From positions 62,001 through 126,000 of the forward strand of contig CAYPEJ010000007.1 of NCBI GenBank assembly GCA_964409685.1: DNA of 64,000 bases. The letters are read 5' to 3'. Below are positions 34,913 to 43,870 of the stretch, piece by piece. How positions within the stretch are numbered: position 1 is the first letter of the stretch; each line of letters opens with the position of its first letter. A model generated the notes under the pieces. It was not told where the DNA came from, made no database searches, and worked only from the letters and a program-made list of their open reading frames with translations. The DNA comes from Clostridium_AI sp964409685. Its GTDB lineage: Bacteria; Bacillota; Clostridia; Lachnospirales; Lachnospiraceae. The translations under genes and the position numbers were made by a program.

Positions 34913-36211
34913 CTAAATAAGTTTACGATTATCAATCACTCTCTTAGATTTTCCTTCACTTCTCTCTAACGTTCTAGGCTCAACTAATTTTACCTTTACA
35001 GCAAGACCGATTGCCTGTTGGATTACATGTGCAATCTTCTTTGTTAAACCTTCTAACTGCTTAATTTCATCAGAGAAAAATCTTTCCTCAACTTCAACTA
35101 AAACTTCTAATGTATCGTGATTATTGACACGATCCACAATCATTAAGTAATGAGGTGTTGTTTCTCCAATTTCAAGCAATGCAGATTCGATCTGGGATGG
35201 GAATACATTCACACCACGGATAATTAGCATGTCATCAGAACGGCCTTTAAATCTAGAGATTCTTGCACAAGTTCTTCCGCATTCACATTTCTCATGTGTA
35301 ATACTTGTTAAATCCTTTGTACGATAACGAAGTAAAGGAAGCGCTTCCTTGGTAAGAGTTGTGATTGCTAGTTCGCCCAATTCACCATCTTTTACTGGTT
35401 CTAATGTGTCTGGGCTTACGATCTCTGGCAAGAAATGATCTTCCCAAATATGTAATCCACTATGACAAATACAGTCTGCTGCAACACCTGGCCCCATGAT
35501 TTCACTTAAACCATAGATATCATGTGCGTTAATGTGAAGGCGCTCTTCAATTTCCTTACGCATGTTTTCTGTCCAAGGTTCTGCACCACAGATTGCAGAA
35601 CGAAGCTGTATCTTGCCAATTAAATTCATTTCCTCTAACACTTCTGTGATATGCAGTAAGTAAGATGGTGTACAGGCAATTGCATTCACTCCAAAATCTT
35701 CCATCATCGTGACAAGTTTCTTGGTATTTCCCGTTGACATAGGAACAACAGTTGCACCTAAGTTTTCAGCACCATAATGTAATCCAAGTCCACCAGTAAA
35801 TAAGCCGTAACCATAAGCAACCTGTATTTTGTCGTTCTTATGAATATCCGCCATTGTCAGTACACGTGCAACACATTCCTGCCAAATTTCAATGTCTCTT
35901 CTTGTGTAACCAACGATAGTTGCCTTTCCTGTTGTTCCTGAAGAAGCGTGAATTCGAACCACTTCAGATTGTGGAACGGCAAAAAGACCAAATGGGTAAT
36001 TATCTCTCAAATCATCCTTTGTCGTATAAGGAAGCTTTGTGATATCTTCAATTCCATTAATATCCCCTGGTTCTAGTCCGATTTTCTGCATTTTCTTACG
36101 GTAAAATTCTACGTTATGGTATACGTGACTTACCGTCTTTTTTAACCTTGCACTTTGAAGAGTAGCCATTTCATCCCTGCTCATACACTCTTTCGTTTCG
36201 TTCCAAATCAT
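34913..36211 (-). CDS. paaK: Phenylacetate-CoA ligase family protein
   Basis: 432 residues, AMP-forming ligase. The phosphate loop SSGTTGKATIVGYT, the A5-like GLSEIMGPG and a short C-terminal lid are visible. It would join arylacetates (phenylacetate, indoleacetate) to CoA or, run in reverse, make ATP from the aryl-CoA formed by IorAB. Cotranscribed with iorAB and the ACT protein. Confidence 0.9.
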   Translation of the reverse strand: MIWNETKECMSRDEMATLQSARLKKTVSHVYHNVEFYRKKMQKIGLEPGDINGIEDITKLPYTTKDDLRDNYPFGLFAVPQSEVVRIHASSGTTGKATIVGYTRRDIEIWQECVARVLTMADIHKNDKIQVAYGYGLFTGGLGLHYGAENLGATVVPMSTGNTKKLVTMMEDFGVNAIACTPSYLLHITEVLEEMNLIGKIQLRSAICGAEPWTENMRKEIEERLHINAHDIYGLSEIMGPGVAADCICHSGLHIWEDHFLPEIVSPDTLEPVKDGELGELAITTLTKEALPLLRYRTKDLTSITHEKCECGRTCARISRFKGRSDDMLIIRGVNVFPSQIESALLEIGETTPHYLMIVDRVNNHDTLEVLVEVEERFFSDEIKQLEGLTKKIAHVIQQAIGLAVKVKLVEPRTLERSEGKSKRVIDNRKLI

Positions 36212-36228
36212 ATTTATACCCCTCCACC

Positions 36229-36807
36229 TTATAAGTTGTATCCAACCTCAAAGGCCTTTTTGTTAATTTCAATTGTTTTTGGTTTCACTGTATTTTCAAT
36301 AACCGTATACCAGTCTTCTACGGAGAAGTCCATATGCTGCGCTGCTAAACCTAACACGATTGTGTTAAATACTTTTGTATTTCCAAGTTTACGTGCTTCA
36401 GCCATTGCATCAACAGGTAAAACCTTGTACTTCTTACTTAATGTTTCAATAATATCTTCAGGATATGTTGCTGCACCTGTTACAACTGTAATTGGATCAA
36501 TTCTTTGATCATTTACAATGATAACACCGTCTTTTTTTAGGAAATGAGCATAACGTAATGCTTCTAATTTTTCAAATGCGATTAATACGTCTGCTTGACC
36601 TTCTTCTACAATTGGTTCTGCAACGGATTCACCGTATCTAACATAAGTAACAACACTACCTCCACGTTGTGCCATACCATGAACTTCGGATAGTTTTACA
36701 TCATAACCTGCATGAATAGTAATACCTCCTAGAATACGGCTTGTTAATAGAGTACCCTGTCCGCCAACTCCAACGATCATTATATTTTTTGTTGCCATAT
36801 TATTCAC
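36229..36807 (-). CDS. iorB: Indolepyruvate ferredoxin oxidoreductase, beta subunit
   Basis: 192 residues, the gamma-type domain of 2-oxoacid ferredoxin oxidoreductases (GVGGQGTLLTSRILG at the N terminus; LSEVHGMAQRGGSVVTYVR). With IorA it oxidatively decarboxylates aryl-pyruvates to aryl-acetyl-CoA and reduces ferredoxin. It overlaps the iorA 3' end by 8 bases, so it is translationally coupled. Confidence 0.93.
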   Translation of the reverse strand: MNNMATKNIMIVGVGGQGTLLTSRILGGITIHAGYDVKLSEVHGMAQRGGSVVTYVRYGESVAEPIVEEGQADVLIAFEKLEALRYAHFLKKDGVIIVNDQRIDPITVVTGAATYPEDIIETLSKKYKVLPVDAMAEARKLGNTKVFNTIVLGLAAQHMDFSVEDWYTVIENTVKPKTIEINKKAFEVGYNL

Positions 36808-38536
36808 CTACCTTCTTAATTGCATCGAACTTACAAAGCTGTTCGCATAGTCCACATCCATTACACATAGTGTCATCAATTGTAATAACACCTTCATCAT
36901 TCATTGTGATTGCTGGACAACCTGGTTTTAAACAAGCTTTACACTTCTTACATTTTTCAGGATCGGCTACACATCTTACTTTAGATGCTGGCACTTTAAA
37001 GATACAAGGAGTCTTTGTAATAATTACTGAAACTTCATCTTTTGCAATTTCTTCTTTAATTGTTTTTTCTAAGCCTGCTAAATCAAATGCATTGATTTCA
37101 ATTACATTTTTTACGCCTACAGCTTTACATAATTCAGGAATATTGACGGCGTTGGTATCTTCGCCTTGTAATGTCTTTCCTGTTGCAGCATGGTCTTGGT
37201 GTCCTGTCATACCTGTTGTAGAGTTATCAAGAATCATAACAGTTCCTGTACCCTTGTTGTAAACCATGTTGATTAAGGAGTTAATACCTGTATGCATGAA
37301 AGTAGAATCACCAATTACAGCTACCCAGTTCTTGATGTAATCTTTTCCTTTTGCTTTTTCCATACCATGTAGAGAACTGATGCTAGCACCCATACAGATT
37401 GTAGTATCTACTACATTTAGAGGTGCAACAGCACCTAATGTATAACATCCAATATCGCCTGCTGCATGTATTTTTAATTTGTTAAGAACAGAATATACAC
37501 TTCTATGTGGACATCCTGGACATAGGATTGGTGGACGTGCTGGAACCTCTGCTGGAGATTCTAAGTCAACATTTTCCCCTAAGATTGCTTTTCTTAACAT
37601 ATTTGCACTATATTCACCTTGAATTGTGAAGATTTCTTTTCCTGTACATTGGATGCCCCAAGACTTCACTTGTGTTTCAATTACAGGATCTAATTCTTCT
37701 ACTATGTACAATTTATCAACTTTGCTTGCAAAGTCTTCAATTAATTTTTTTGGTAATGGATTTACCAAACCAAGTTTTAAAACTGAAGCATTTGGTAATG
37801 CTTCTTTTACATATTGATAAGGTATACCACTTGCGATAACACCGATCTTTGTATCATTCATTTCCACTCTGTTAATAGGGAAATCACAGCCATCTTCGAT
37901 CATAGCATTGGTACGTTGTTCTACTACTAGATGTCTTAGTTTTGCATTTCCAGGCATCATAACATTTTTACGTACATCTCTTTCATATGGCTTATCTTCT
38001 GGCACAACTCTCTCTTCTAATGTTACTGTTCCTTGAGAGTGTGAAAGTCTTGTTGTGGTTCTTAAAATAACAGGAGTGTCGTATTTTTCACTCATTTCAA
38101 ATGCAAATTTCATAAAGTCTTTTGCTTCTTGACTATCAGATGGTTCAATTACTGGAACCTGCGCTGCTCTTGCAACACATCTTGTATCTTGTTCATTTTG
38201 GGAACTATAAAGACCTGGGTCATCTGCTGCCACTAAAACTAGTCCACCTGTTACCCCTATATAAGAAACTGTATAAAGTGGGTCTGCTGCCACATTTACA
38301 CCAACATGTTTCATGGATGCCATAGAACGAACACCACTAATAGATGCACCAATAGCTACTTCCATTGCTACCTTTTCATTTGGAGACCATTCACAATAAA
38401 TCTCATCATACTGTACTATATTTTCACTAATCTCTGTACTTGGAGTACCTGGATAAGCTGCGGAAACCTTCACACCAGCTTCATATGCACCTCTGGCGAT
38501 TGCTTCATTTCCTAGCATAATTTTCTTATCTGCCAC
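36800..38536 (-). CDS. iorA: Indolepyruvate ferredoxin oxidoreductase, alpha subunit
   Basis: 578 residues. The N-terminal pyrimidine-binding domain (MLGNEAIARGAYEAGVKVSA), a middle transketolase-C-like domain, then the thiamine-diphosphate domain (GDSTFMHTGINSLIN) are followed by a C-terminal 2x[4Fe-4S] ferredoxin domain (CKKCKACLKPGCP and CNGCGLCEQLCK). The start is GTG at 38536 after AAAGGAAGG. First gene of the aryl-pyruvate operon, in an organism that probably ferments aromatic amino acids through the transaminated keto acids. Confidence 0.93.
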   Translation of the reverse strand: MADKKIMLGNEAIARGAYEAGVKVSAAYPGTPSTEISENIVQYDEIYCEWSPNEKVAMEVAIGASISGVRSMASMKHVGVNVAADPLYTVSYIGVTGGLVLVAADDPGLYSSQNEQDTRCVARAAQVPVIEPSDSQEAKDFMKFAFEMSEKYDTPVILRTTTRLSHSQGTVTLEERVVPEDKPYERDVRKNVMMPGNAKLRHLVVEQRTNAMIEDGCDFPINRVEMNDTKIGVIASGIPYQYVKEALPNASVLKLGLVNPLPKKLIEDFASKVDKLYIVEELDPVIETQVKSWGIQCTGKEIFTIQGEYSANMLRKAILGENVDLESPAEVPARPPILCPGCPHRSVYSVLNKLKIHAAGDIGCYTLGAVAPLNVVDTTICMGASISSLHGMEKAKGKDYIKNWVAVIGDSTFMHTGINSLINMVYNKGTGTVMILDNSTTGMTGHQDHAATGKTLQGEDTNAVNIPELCKAVGVKNVIEINAFDLAGLEKTIKEEIAKDEVSVIITKTPCIFKVPASKVRCVADPEKCKKCKACLKPGCPAITMNDEGVITIDDTMCNGCGLCEQLCKFDAIKKVGE

Positions 38537-38560
38537 TATGTATTCCTTCCTTTCATATGT

Positions 38561-38635
38561 CTTATGGTATACTTATTTTTTGTACATTTTTACGCACAAA
38601 TTTATTATAGATTAACATTTTCAGTATACCACAAG
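38561..38635. promoter_or_regulatory. Paired inverted sites around the iorA promoter
   Basis: CTTATGGTATAC (38561-38572) and GTATACCACAAG (38624-38635) are inverted copies matching at 11 of 12 bases. A TATAAT on the minus strand (38604-38609) lies between them. Confidence 0.4.
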
Positions 38636-38676
38636 ACAGGAAAAAAAAGTATAACTAATTATGCTAAGATAACGAA

Positions 38677-40161
38677 TTAGTTTGCATTTTCAGAATTAAA
38701 AATGTATGCTACATGAGCATCTTCTAATTTTTGTGTTGCAAGACTCGCAACAACGAGAACTAAGTTTGGAATAATAATGGATGCTGCACTCATAGTTGTA
38801 ATGTATGGACTATTTAAGCCAAATACTGCAACACTTCCAATCATAATAAGAATTGCAGATGCCATACTAATGTATACACCAATGCGTGTTGCACGTTTCC
38901 AATAAAGTCCGATTAAATATGGAGCTAATAAACTACCTGAAACAACGCCCCATGATAAAGCATTTAAGTTAAGAATAGGACTATTTCCTGTTGCTAAAAT
39001 GTAAGCTGCTGCAACAAATACTAAACAGCAGATACGTAGTAATAATACCGTTTGTTTTTCACTAAAACGTTCTTTCGAAACTGGTTTTACTAAATCCATT
39101 ACAAATGTTGTACTAGATGCCAATACTAAAGATGCAAGTGTTGACATCGATGCTGCCAAGATTACAACTAATAATACTGCTAATACTACCGTTGGCATTA
39201 AATTATCTTGTGTTAATACAAGTGGAATAATCTTATCATAAATAATATTTCCAGCACCATCTGTTGGAGGTACATTTCCTAAGATAAGACGACTCATAGA
39301 CCCCATTGTATATGCACCTGTTGTTACTAATACTGCAAATAGTGTAGATACAACTGTTGCAGTTGGAATAAATTTTTCACTCTTAATTGTGTAGAACTTA
39401 CTTACCATCTGTGGTAATCCCCAAGTTCCTAAACTCGTCATCAAAACAAGTGAAATTAACGATAATGCCGAATTCTTGGTCATTGGCGCAACCAAGTCTG
39501 GATTAATTTGTTTTAACCCTTGTATACCATTTGCAAGTCCATCTACTTTTCCGTAGGATAGGATATAGAATACTAATAAAATAATACCTACAATCATAAT
39601 CAATCCCTGTACAAAGTCCGCAATAGAAGCCGCTAAAAATCCACCAGCAAATAAGTAGATTGCTGTTACGATTGTCATAATTAACATAATAATCTTTTCA
39701 TCAATGTTAAATGTAATCTGGAATAAGTAACCTAACCCCTTATAAACGGATGCTGCGTAAGGTACTAAGAATACAAATATAATAAAGGAAGTGATATATC
39801 TTAATTTTTTATCTTTATAACGTACTGCAAGAAATTGTGGCATTGTTGCAACATTCAATCGTTGTGTCATTTCTCTTGTCTTTTTTCCAAGCACTTTCCA
39901 TGCTAAATATGTACCAATAATTGAATTGCCGACTACAACCCAGAATGATGACATACCAAATGTCCAACCATTTTTACCTGCGTGACCAATTAATATTACT
40001 GCTGAGAAATAAGATGTTCCATATGAAAATGCGGACATCCAAGGTGGAATTGATCGTCCACCCAATGCAAAATCATTTACACTGTTCGTTTTCTTTCGTG
40101 TATACAAGCTAATCCCCACCATAATAAGCAGATATACAACTAGACAAATTATATACTCCAT
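38677..40161 (-). CDS. Sodium/solute symporter family transporter
   Basis: 494 residues, SSS family, with about 13 predicted membrane helices. The family signature is in the N-terminal part (DFALGGRSIPPWMSAFSYGTSYFSA is split by helix 2) and the GGFLAASIADFVQGLIM block. Substrates in the family range from proline and pantothenate to carboxylates and sugars. Being next to the ior operon, an aromatic acid or keto acid is possible but unproven. The start at 40161 follows GGAGAGGG. Confidence 0.87.
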   Translation of the reverse strand: MEYIICLVVYLLIMVGISLYTRKKTNSVNDFALGGRSIPPWMSAFSYGTSYFSAVILIGHAGKNGWTFGMSSFWVVVGNSIIGTYLAWKVLGKKTREMTQRLNVATMPQFLAVRYKDKKLRYITSFIIFVFLVPYAASVYKGLGYLFQITFNIDEKIIMLIMTIVTAIYLFAGGFLAASIADFVQGLIMIVGIILLVFYILSYGKVDGLANGIQGLKQINPDLVAPMTKNSALSLISLVLMTSLGTWGLPQMVSKFYTIKSEKFIPTATVVSTLFAVLVTTGAYTMGSMSRLILGNVPPTDGAGNIIYDKIIPLVLTQDNLMPTVVLAVLLVVILAASMSTLASLVLASSTTFVMDLVKPVSKERFSEKQTVLLLRICCLVFVAAAYILATGNSPILNLNALSWGVVSGSLLAPYLIGLYWKRATRIGVYISMASAILIMIGSVAVFGLNSPYITTMSAASIIIPNLVLVVASLATQKLEDAHVAYIFNSENAN

Positions 40162-40277
40162 AGTTTCCCTCTCCTCCATTTGTTACGACTAAAGCATTCT
40201 ACTTTGATTGTAAAATTGAGTTTTAAATGTCACACTTTAAACCGTAACACTTTAGTACGCTAAATTGTTATGGTTAA

Positions 40278-40306
40278 ATTATACTTTGTTATCCATACTA
40301 CGTCAA
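40278..40306 (-). promoter_or_regulatory. Promoter of the sodium/solute symporter
   Basis: TTGACG (40301-40306) and TATAAT (40278-40283) with a 17-base spacer; leader of about 110 bases. Confidence 0.7.
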
Positions 40307-40337
40307 GACATAATAAAGTTAAGAAATCTATTTATTT

Positions 40338-41135
40338 CTAGAGATAAAACAACTCAAATATAATCGAATTGAATCTCTTTTTACACTTCTTAAACTGTTC
40401 CTTAGAACGTACTGTCCATGCAATAAGTGGGCATCCAAAAAGATACTTACAGATATTCAAGGATAATTCTTTTTGATGTTTAAAATTATATGAGATAAAA
40501 TCTGGTCTTGCAAAAACATTAAATACTAAATGCTGATGCAAAAATGAAACGATTGTCCAAAGTACGTTTTTCCACACGCGACTTTCTGCCAACTGTCCAC
40601 GAATGACATCTGGATGATTTCTCCTATACCAAAACAAAACAACTGGATGAAATGACTGAATTACATAAAATCCTGAATAATCTTTTAAGATATGATCCGT
40701 TTCTGCTGCAATTTTATCCTTCATATTCTTACATTTAAGCTCCACTAATAAAGGTACCTTCCCATTCACTTCTCTCAGTACCTCGGATAACAAAGGGATA
40801 TGTTCATTTGTATCGCATAGTCTATATTTCTTAATTTCCTTATAGGTTAATTCACACACCTTTTTATCTTCACCACATACTCTCTTTAAATCAAAGTCAT
40901 GAAATACAACTACTTGGTTATCTTTTGTAAGTTGAACATCAAGTTCAATTCCGTAATTTAATTCTACTGCCATTCGAAATGCAGACATAGAATTCTCAGG
41001 TCTTCCAACCTCTTTATTATGAAATCCTCTATGTGCATAATTTTGTTTTAAAAACTTACTGCAATCTGGTTTCCTCCATACTCTAGGAGCTATCAAATAA
41101 ATGTACAGTACTATTATAATTGCTATCTCTAACAT
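40338..41135 (-). CDS. Glycerophosphodiester phosphodiesterase family protein
   Basis: 265 residues. One N-terminal membrane segment (LEIAIIIVLYIYLIAP) anchors a GDPD TIM barrel. Catalytic motifs are AHRGFHNKEVGRPENSMSAF, ELDVQLTKDNQVVVFHD and the Glu in LLVELKCKN. It would hydrolyse glycerophosphodiesters to glycerol 3-phosphate plus alcohol, for lipid or teichoic acid turnover. The start at 41135 follows GGAGGG; the longer frame upstream has no site. Confidence 0.88.
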   Translation of the reverse strand: MLEIAIIIVLYIYLIAPRVWRKPDCSKFLKQNYAHRGFHNKEVGRPENSMSAFRMAVELNYGIELDVQLTKDNQVVVFHDFDLKRVCGEDKKVCELTYKEIKKYRLCDTNEHIPLLSEVLREVNGKVPLLVELKCKNMKDKIAAETDHILKDYSGFYVIQSFHPVVLFWYRRNHPDVIRGQLAESRVWKNVLWTIVSFLHQHLVFNVFARPDFISYNFKHQKELSLNICKYLFGCPLIAWTVRSKEQFKKCKKRFNSIIFELFYL

Positions 41136-41233
41136 TCCATCCCTCCTATCCACAGTATATGAATCTATTTTTGCAAATTTACACAAAAACTCCACATTAT
41201 CATCCCAATAATGTGGAGTTCTATTGTTAAGTT

Positions 41234-42409
41234 TTAAGAAAACATAATCTTTTCACTATTAAACATTTTTGACAAGATAAATGATAGTATTCCTGTCAAA
41301 ATAATATTTATTACAATAGTAATCAAAATATTTGTCATACTATAAGTAAATCCAAAGATACCGTTCATACATTGTACACTGTTATATAGTGGAATCATAT
41401 ATAAATAGGATTCTGTTGGTGCTCCTGTGCCAAACATAGAGGTAACCCCTAATAATGTAACAATAATCATAACTGGCATAACATAAGTAGAAGCTTCCTT
41501 TACTGATTTTGCAAATGCAGAAATAATCGACAAAATACCTACAATCACTAATACAGTTGAGAAGATTACTAATAATAACATTATGTAATCATTTACAGAA
41601 TACACGGATGCCTTCATATCTTCCATTTGCATTAACTTAGGCATAGATAACATAGTTCCAATAAAACTAGAGGCACCACATAATAACCCAAGAATACTTA
41701 AACTAAAGATTTTACCTAATGCAATTGCACTTCTTTGCGTTGGAGAAACTAATAATTTCGCAATCGTTCCTCTCTCCTTTTCCCCTGCAATAGATTCTGG
41801 TGCAATACTCATACATCCACTGAATGTAAATATCATAAGAAGCATTGGGAGCATCATAGAAAATATCTGTCCTGTTGTGTCCTTATCCGTAGCCAAGTCA
41901 TAATCTTCTGTACCAGCGTTCACGTTAAACTTATTCGATAAAGTATTTTCATAAGAGTCTAATAACTCTGTTAATACAGTGTAGGAAGAGGACGACTCTG
42001 TATCTGCAGAATTATAATATAATTCTACTTCAGGCGCAGCCTCAGTAGCAGTCAACGAATCATAATTATCTACCTGTTCATCAAAGTCTTCAGGAAATAC
42101 TGCTAATACATCTACCTCTTTTATTTGTACCTTATCTTTCATCTCATCTAAGGATAACCCTTCATTATCTACTACCTCAAATGGCATCTCTGTAAGCATT
42201 GCATCAATAGATTCTGGCATATTATAAACATAAATAGGAGATACATAGTCTTCTTCTACTGTAAACTGCTCCATCATGCCATCCCCCATAAAAGAATATA
42301 GGGCATATATCATAAATGCAGGTAAAAATAACGTAGTCATTACCATTCTCTTGTCACCAAAAAAGCGACTAAACTCTTTTTTCATTACCGTTAAAATCTT
42401 TGAACTCAT
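41234..42409 (-). CDS. ABC-2 type transporter permease, NatB-like
   Basis: 391 residues. A first helix (about 22-40) is followed by an extracytoplasmic domain of about 130 residues and then five C-terminal helices with the ABC-2 signature (GEKERGTIAKLLVSPTQRSAIALGK). NatAB-type systems export sodium ions or drugs; specificity is not shown. Its ATG overlaps the ATPase stop by 4 bases. Confidence 0.87.
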   Translation of the reverse strand: MSSKILTVMKKEFSRFFGDKRMVMTTLFLPAFMIYALYSFMGDGMMEQFTVEEDYVSPIYVYNMPESIDAMLTEMPFEVVDNEGLSLDEMKDKVQIKEVDVLAVFPEDFDEQVDNYDSLTATEAAPEVELYYNSADTESSSSYTVLTELLDSYENTLSNKFNVNAGTEDYDLATDKDTTGQIFSMMLPMLLMIFTFSGCMSIAPESIAGEKERGTIAKLLVSPTQRSAIALGKIFSLSILGLLCGASSFIGTMLSMPKLMQMEDMKASVYSVNDYIMLLLVIFSTVLVIVGILSIISAFAKSVKEASTYVMPVMIIVTLLGVTSMFGTGAPTESYLYMIPLYNSVQCMNGIFGFTYSMTNILITIVINIILTGILSFILSKMFNSEKIMFS

Positions 42410-43182
42410 TCTAACTCACCTACCGTTTCTTGATAGATTTCAAAAAATCTATCTTCTAAAGACTTACCTTGTACAACATTTTCTAAGGAATCACAAACTG
42501 TCATCTTACCATTAATTACAATTCCAACACGATCACATATTTTTTCAATTAAGTTAAAAATGTGTGTGGATACAATAATGGTTTTTCCTTGATTCTTTAA
42601 TTCTATTAAGAAATCAGTTACGACCTTAGCTGTTAATACATCAAGACCATTGGTAGGCTCATCAAAGATAATAATCTGTGGATCATGCACTAATGAAATA
42701 ACTAAGGAAACTTTTTGTTTCATACCAGTAGATAAATCAGATACCTTTACTTCCGCAAATTTATCAATCCCAAACTTTTCAAATAATCTTTTTTTCCGTG
42801 CAGAACGCTCCTTTTCTTCTACATCATAAAGCTCAGAAAAGAAATCATATAAATAATTTGGTGTAAAGAATTCTTCTAATTTCAATTCACTAGTTAAAAA
42901 TCCAATCTTTTTTCTAACCTCATTTGAATTCTTGATAATACTTGAACCATCAATAAGTGCATCCCCTTGGTCTGGCTTAATTAATGTTGCCAACATACGC
43001 AAGGTAGTTGTTTTCCCTGCACCATTTGGTCCTAATAAACCAAATACCTCTCCTTTATGTACGTTAAATGATAGCCCATCTACTGCGACCTTTACTTTTT
43101 GATTTGTCTTCTCTAACTTCTGCTGTTTCTTTGTTAGAGTAAACGTTTTTTTCAAATTATCAACTCTAATTATTTGTTCCAT
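42406..43182 (-). CDS. ABC transporter ATP-binding protein, NatA-like
   Basis: 258 residues. Walker A GPNGAGKTTTLRML, signature LSTGMKQKVSLVISL, Walker B IIIFDEPTNGLDV, and the switch His in VSTHIFNL. The start at 43182 follows AAAGGGAG. First gene of the two-gene exporter operon, with a promoter at 43217-43245. Confidence 0.92.
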   Translation of the reverse strand: MEQIIRVDNLKKTFTLTKKQQKLEKTNQKVKVAVDGLSFNVHKGEVFGLLGPNGAGKTTTLRMLATLIKPDQGDALIDGSSIIKNSNEVRKKIGFLTSELKLEEFFTPNYLYDFFSELYDVEEKERSARKKRLFEKFGIDKFAEVKVSDLSTGMKQKVSLVISLVHDPQIIIFDEPTNGLDVLTAKVVTDFLIELKNQGKTIIVSTHIFNLIEKICDRVGIVINGKMTVCDSLENVVQGKSLEDRFFEIYQETVGELE

Positions 43183-43216
43183 ACTTCTCCCTTTCTCATT
43201 TTTTATAAATAACCCT

Positions 43217-43245
43217 ATCATATATCATATATTACATCTTTTCAA
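43217..43245 (-). promoter_or_regulatory. Promoter of the NatAB-like operon
   Basis: TTGAAA (43240-43245) and TATGAT (43217-43222) with a 17-base spacer. Confidence 0.6.
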
Positions 43246-43323
43246 GGCATATTGCTAGCTATTTTCACCGCAGTTTTAATTACTTCTTTCGTACTTTCTT
43301 CTTTTATTTACAAATTTCTTATT

Positions 43324-43410
43324 AAAAAAAGAACCACGCACTAACAATCTAGTACGCAGCCCTTCTTTTGAGGAGTGTGATATTATGAAAAATTAATCAT
43401 TTTTTATTTG
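43324..43410 (-). ncRNA. Candidate small RNA, about 87 nt
   Basis: A promoter with extended -10 (TGCTATAAT, -10 at 43416-43421; -35 AAGACA at 43439-43444) is followed about 85 bases later by a terminator: a wobble-containing stem at 43329-43367 and seven T (43324-43330). No reading frame of any length is inside. The single-stranded part carries CACTCCTCAAAAG, an anti-Shine-Dalgarno sequence, typical of Firmicute regulatory RNAs that pair with mRNA start sites. No known family was recognised. Confidence 0.5.
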
Positions 43411-43547
43411 TCTCAATTATAGCACAGAACCTCCTCCTTGTCTTAACCTATGCCTAATATGTAAAATTATCTGCATCTCAAATATATTTTTTTGTATTTT
43501 TCCAGTACTCGAATAGAACAATGCGGAATTTCCTATTTCAAAATTCA

Positions 43548-43583
43548 CAAAAAAAGTTGTGCACTCACATGAAATGCACAACT
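43548..43583 (-). terminator. Terminator downstream of spmB
   Basis: A 9-bp perfect stem, AGTTGTGCA / TGCACAACT (43555-43563 with 43575-43583), followed by seven T on the minus strand. Confidence 0.8.
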
Positions 43584-43675
43584 TCTGAATACATATTCAT
43601 TTTCAAATTACTTAACTTCAAATGAAAGGTATGTGTTACTACAAAATAGAGACCTCCTGTCTTCTACTTCGTATA

Positions 43676-43756
43676 ATCAAATAAAACAAACAAATAAATA
43701 AATATAAATAAATCAAATAATAAAATAAAATCAAATAAATAAAAACAAATAAAACT
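43676..43756. repeat. AAATA/AAATC low-complexity tract
   Basis: About 80 bases built from irregular repeats of AAATA, AAATC and AAAAC. An apparent 67-codon frame on the minus strand through it is not considered a gene. Confidence 0.7.
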
Positions 43757-43818
43757 TGGTATGTAACTACTCGTTACATTTATTATTGTACACCATTTAT
43801 TATTTTTTTGCATCATTG

Positions 43819-43856
43819 TGTAAGAATTACAGCTTTTGATGTAAGAATTACAACTT
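43819..43856. repeat. Tandem pair of TGTAAGAATTACA palindromes
   Basis: TGTAAGAATTACA occurs at 43819-43831 and 43840-43852, 21 bases apart, each with TGTAA/TTACA arms. It lies just beyond the spmB stop. Possibly a pair of protein binding sites on one face of the helix. Confidence 0.5.
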
Positions 43857-43870
43857 TCATACGTCAAAAT

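Noticed and set aside
43371..43397. A GAGGAG site followed by ATG-AAA-AAT-TAA on the plus strand
   Set aside because: A three-codon frame; the purine-rich site is the complement of the candidate small RNA's CTCCTC segment.
43322..43445. Considered as part of the NatAB leader
   Set aside because: It has its own promoter and ends in a terminator before the NatAB promoter at 43217-43245.
43673..43760. Possible CRISPR or minisatellite
   Set aside because: Repeat units are irregular, 5-6 bases long and without spacers.
43664..43867. A 67-codon minus-strand frame rich in Phe, Leu and Ile
   Set aside because: It is produced by the AAATA low-complexity tract; no ribosome site.
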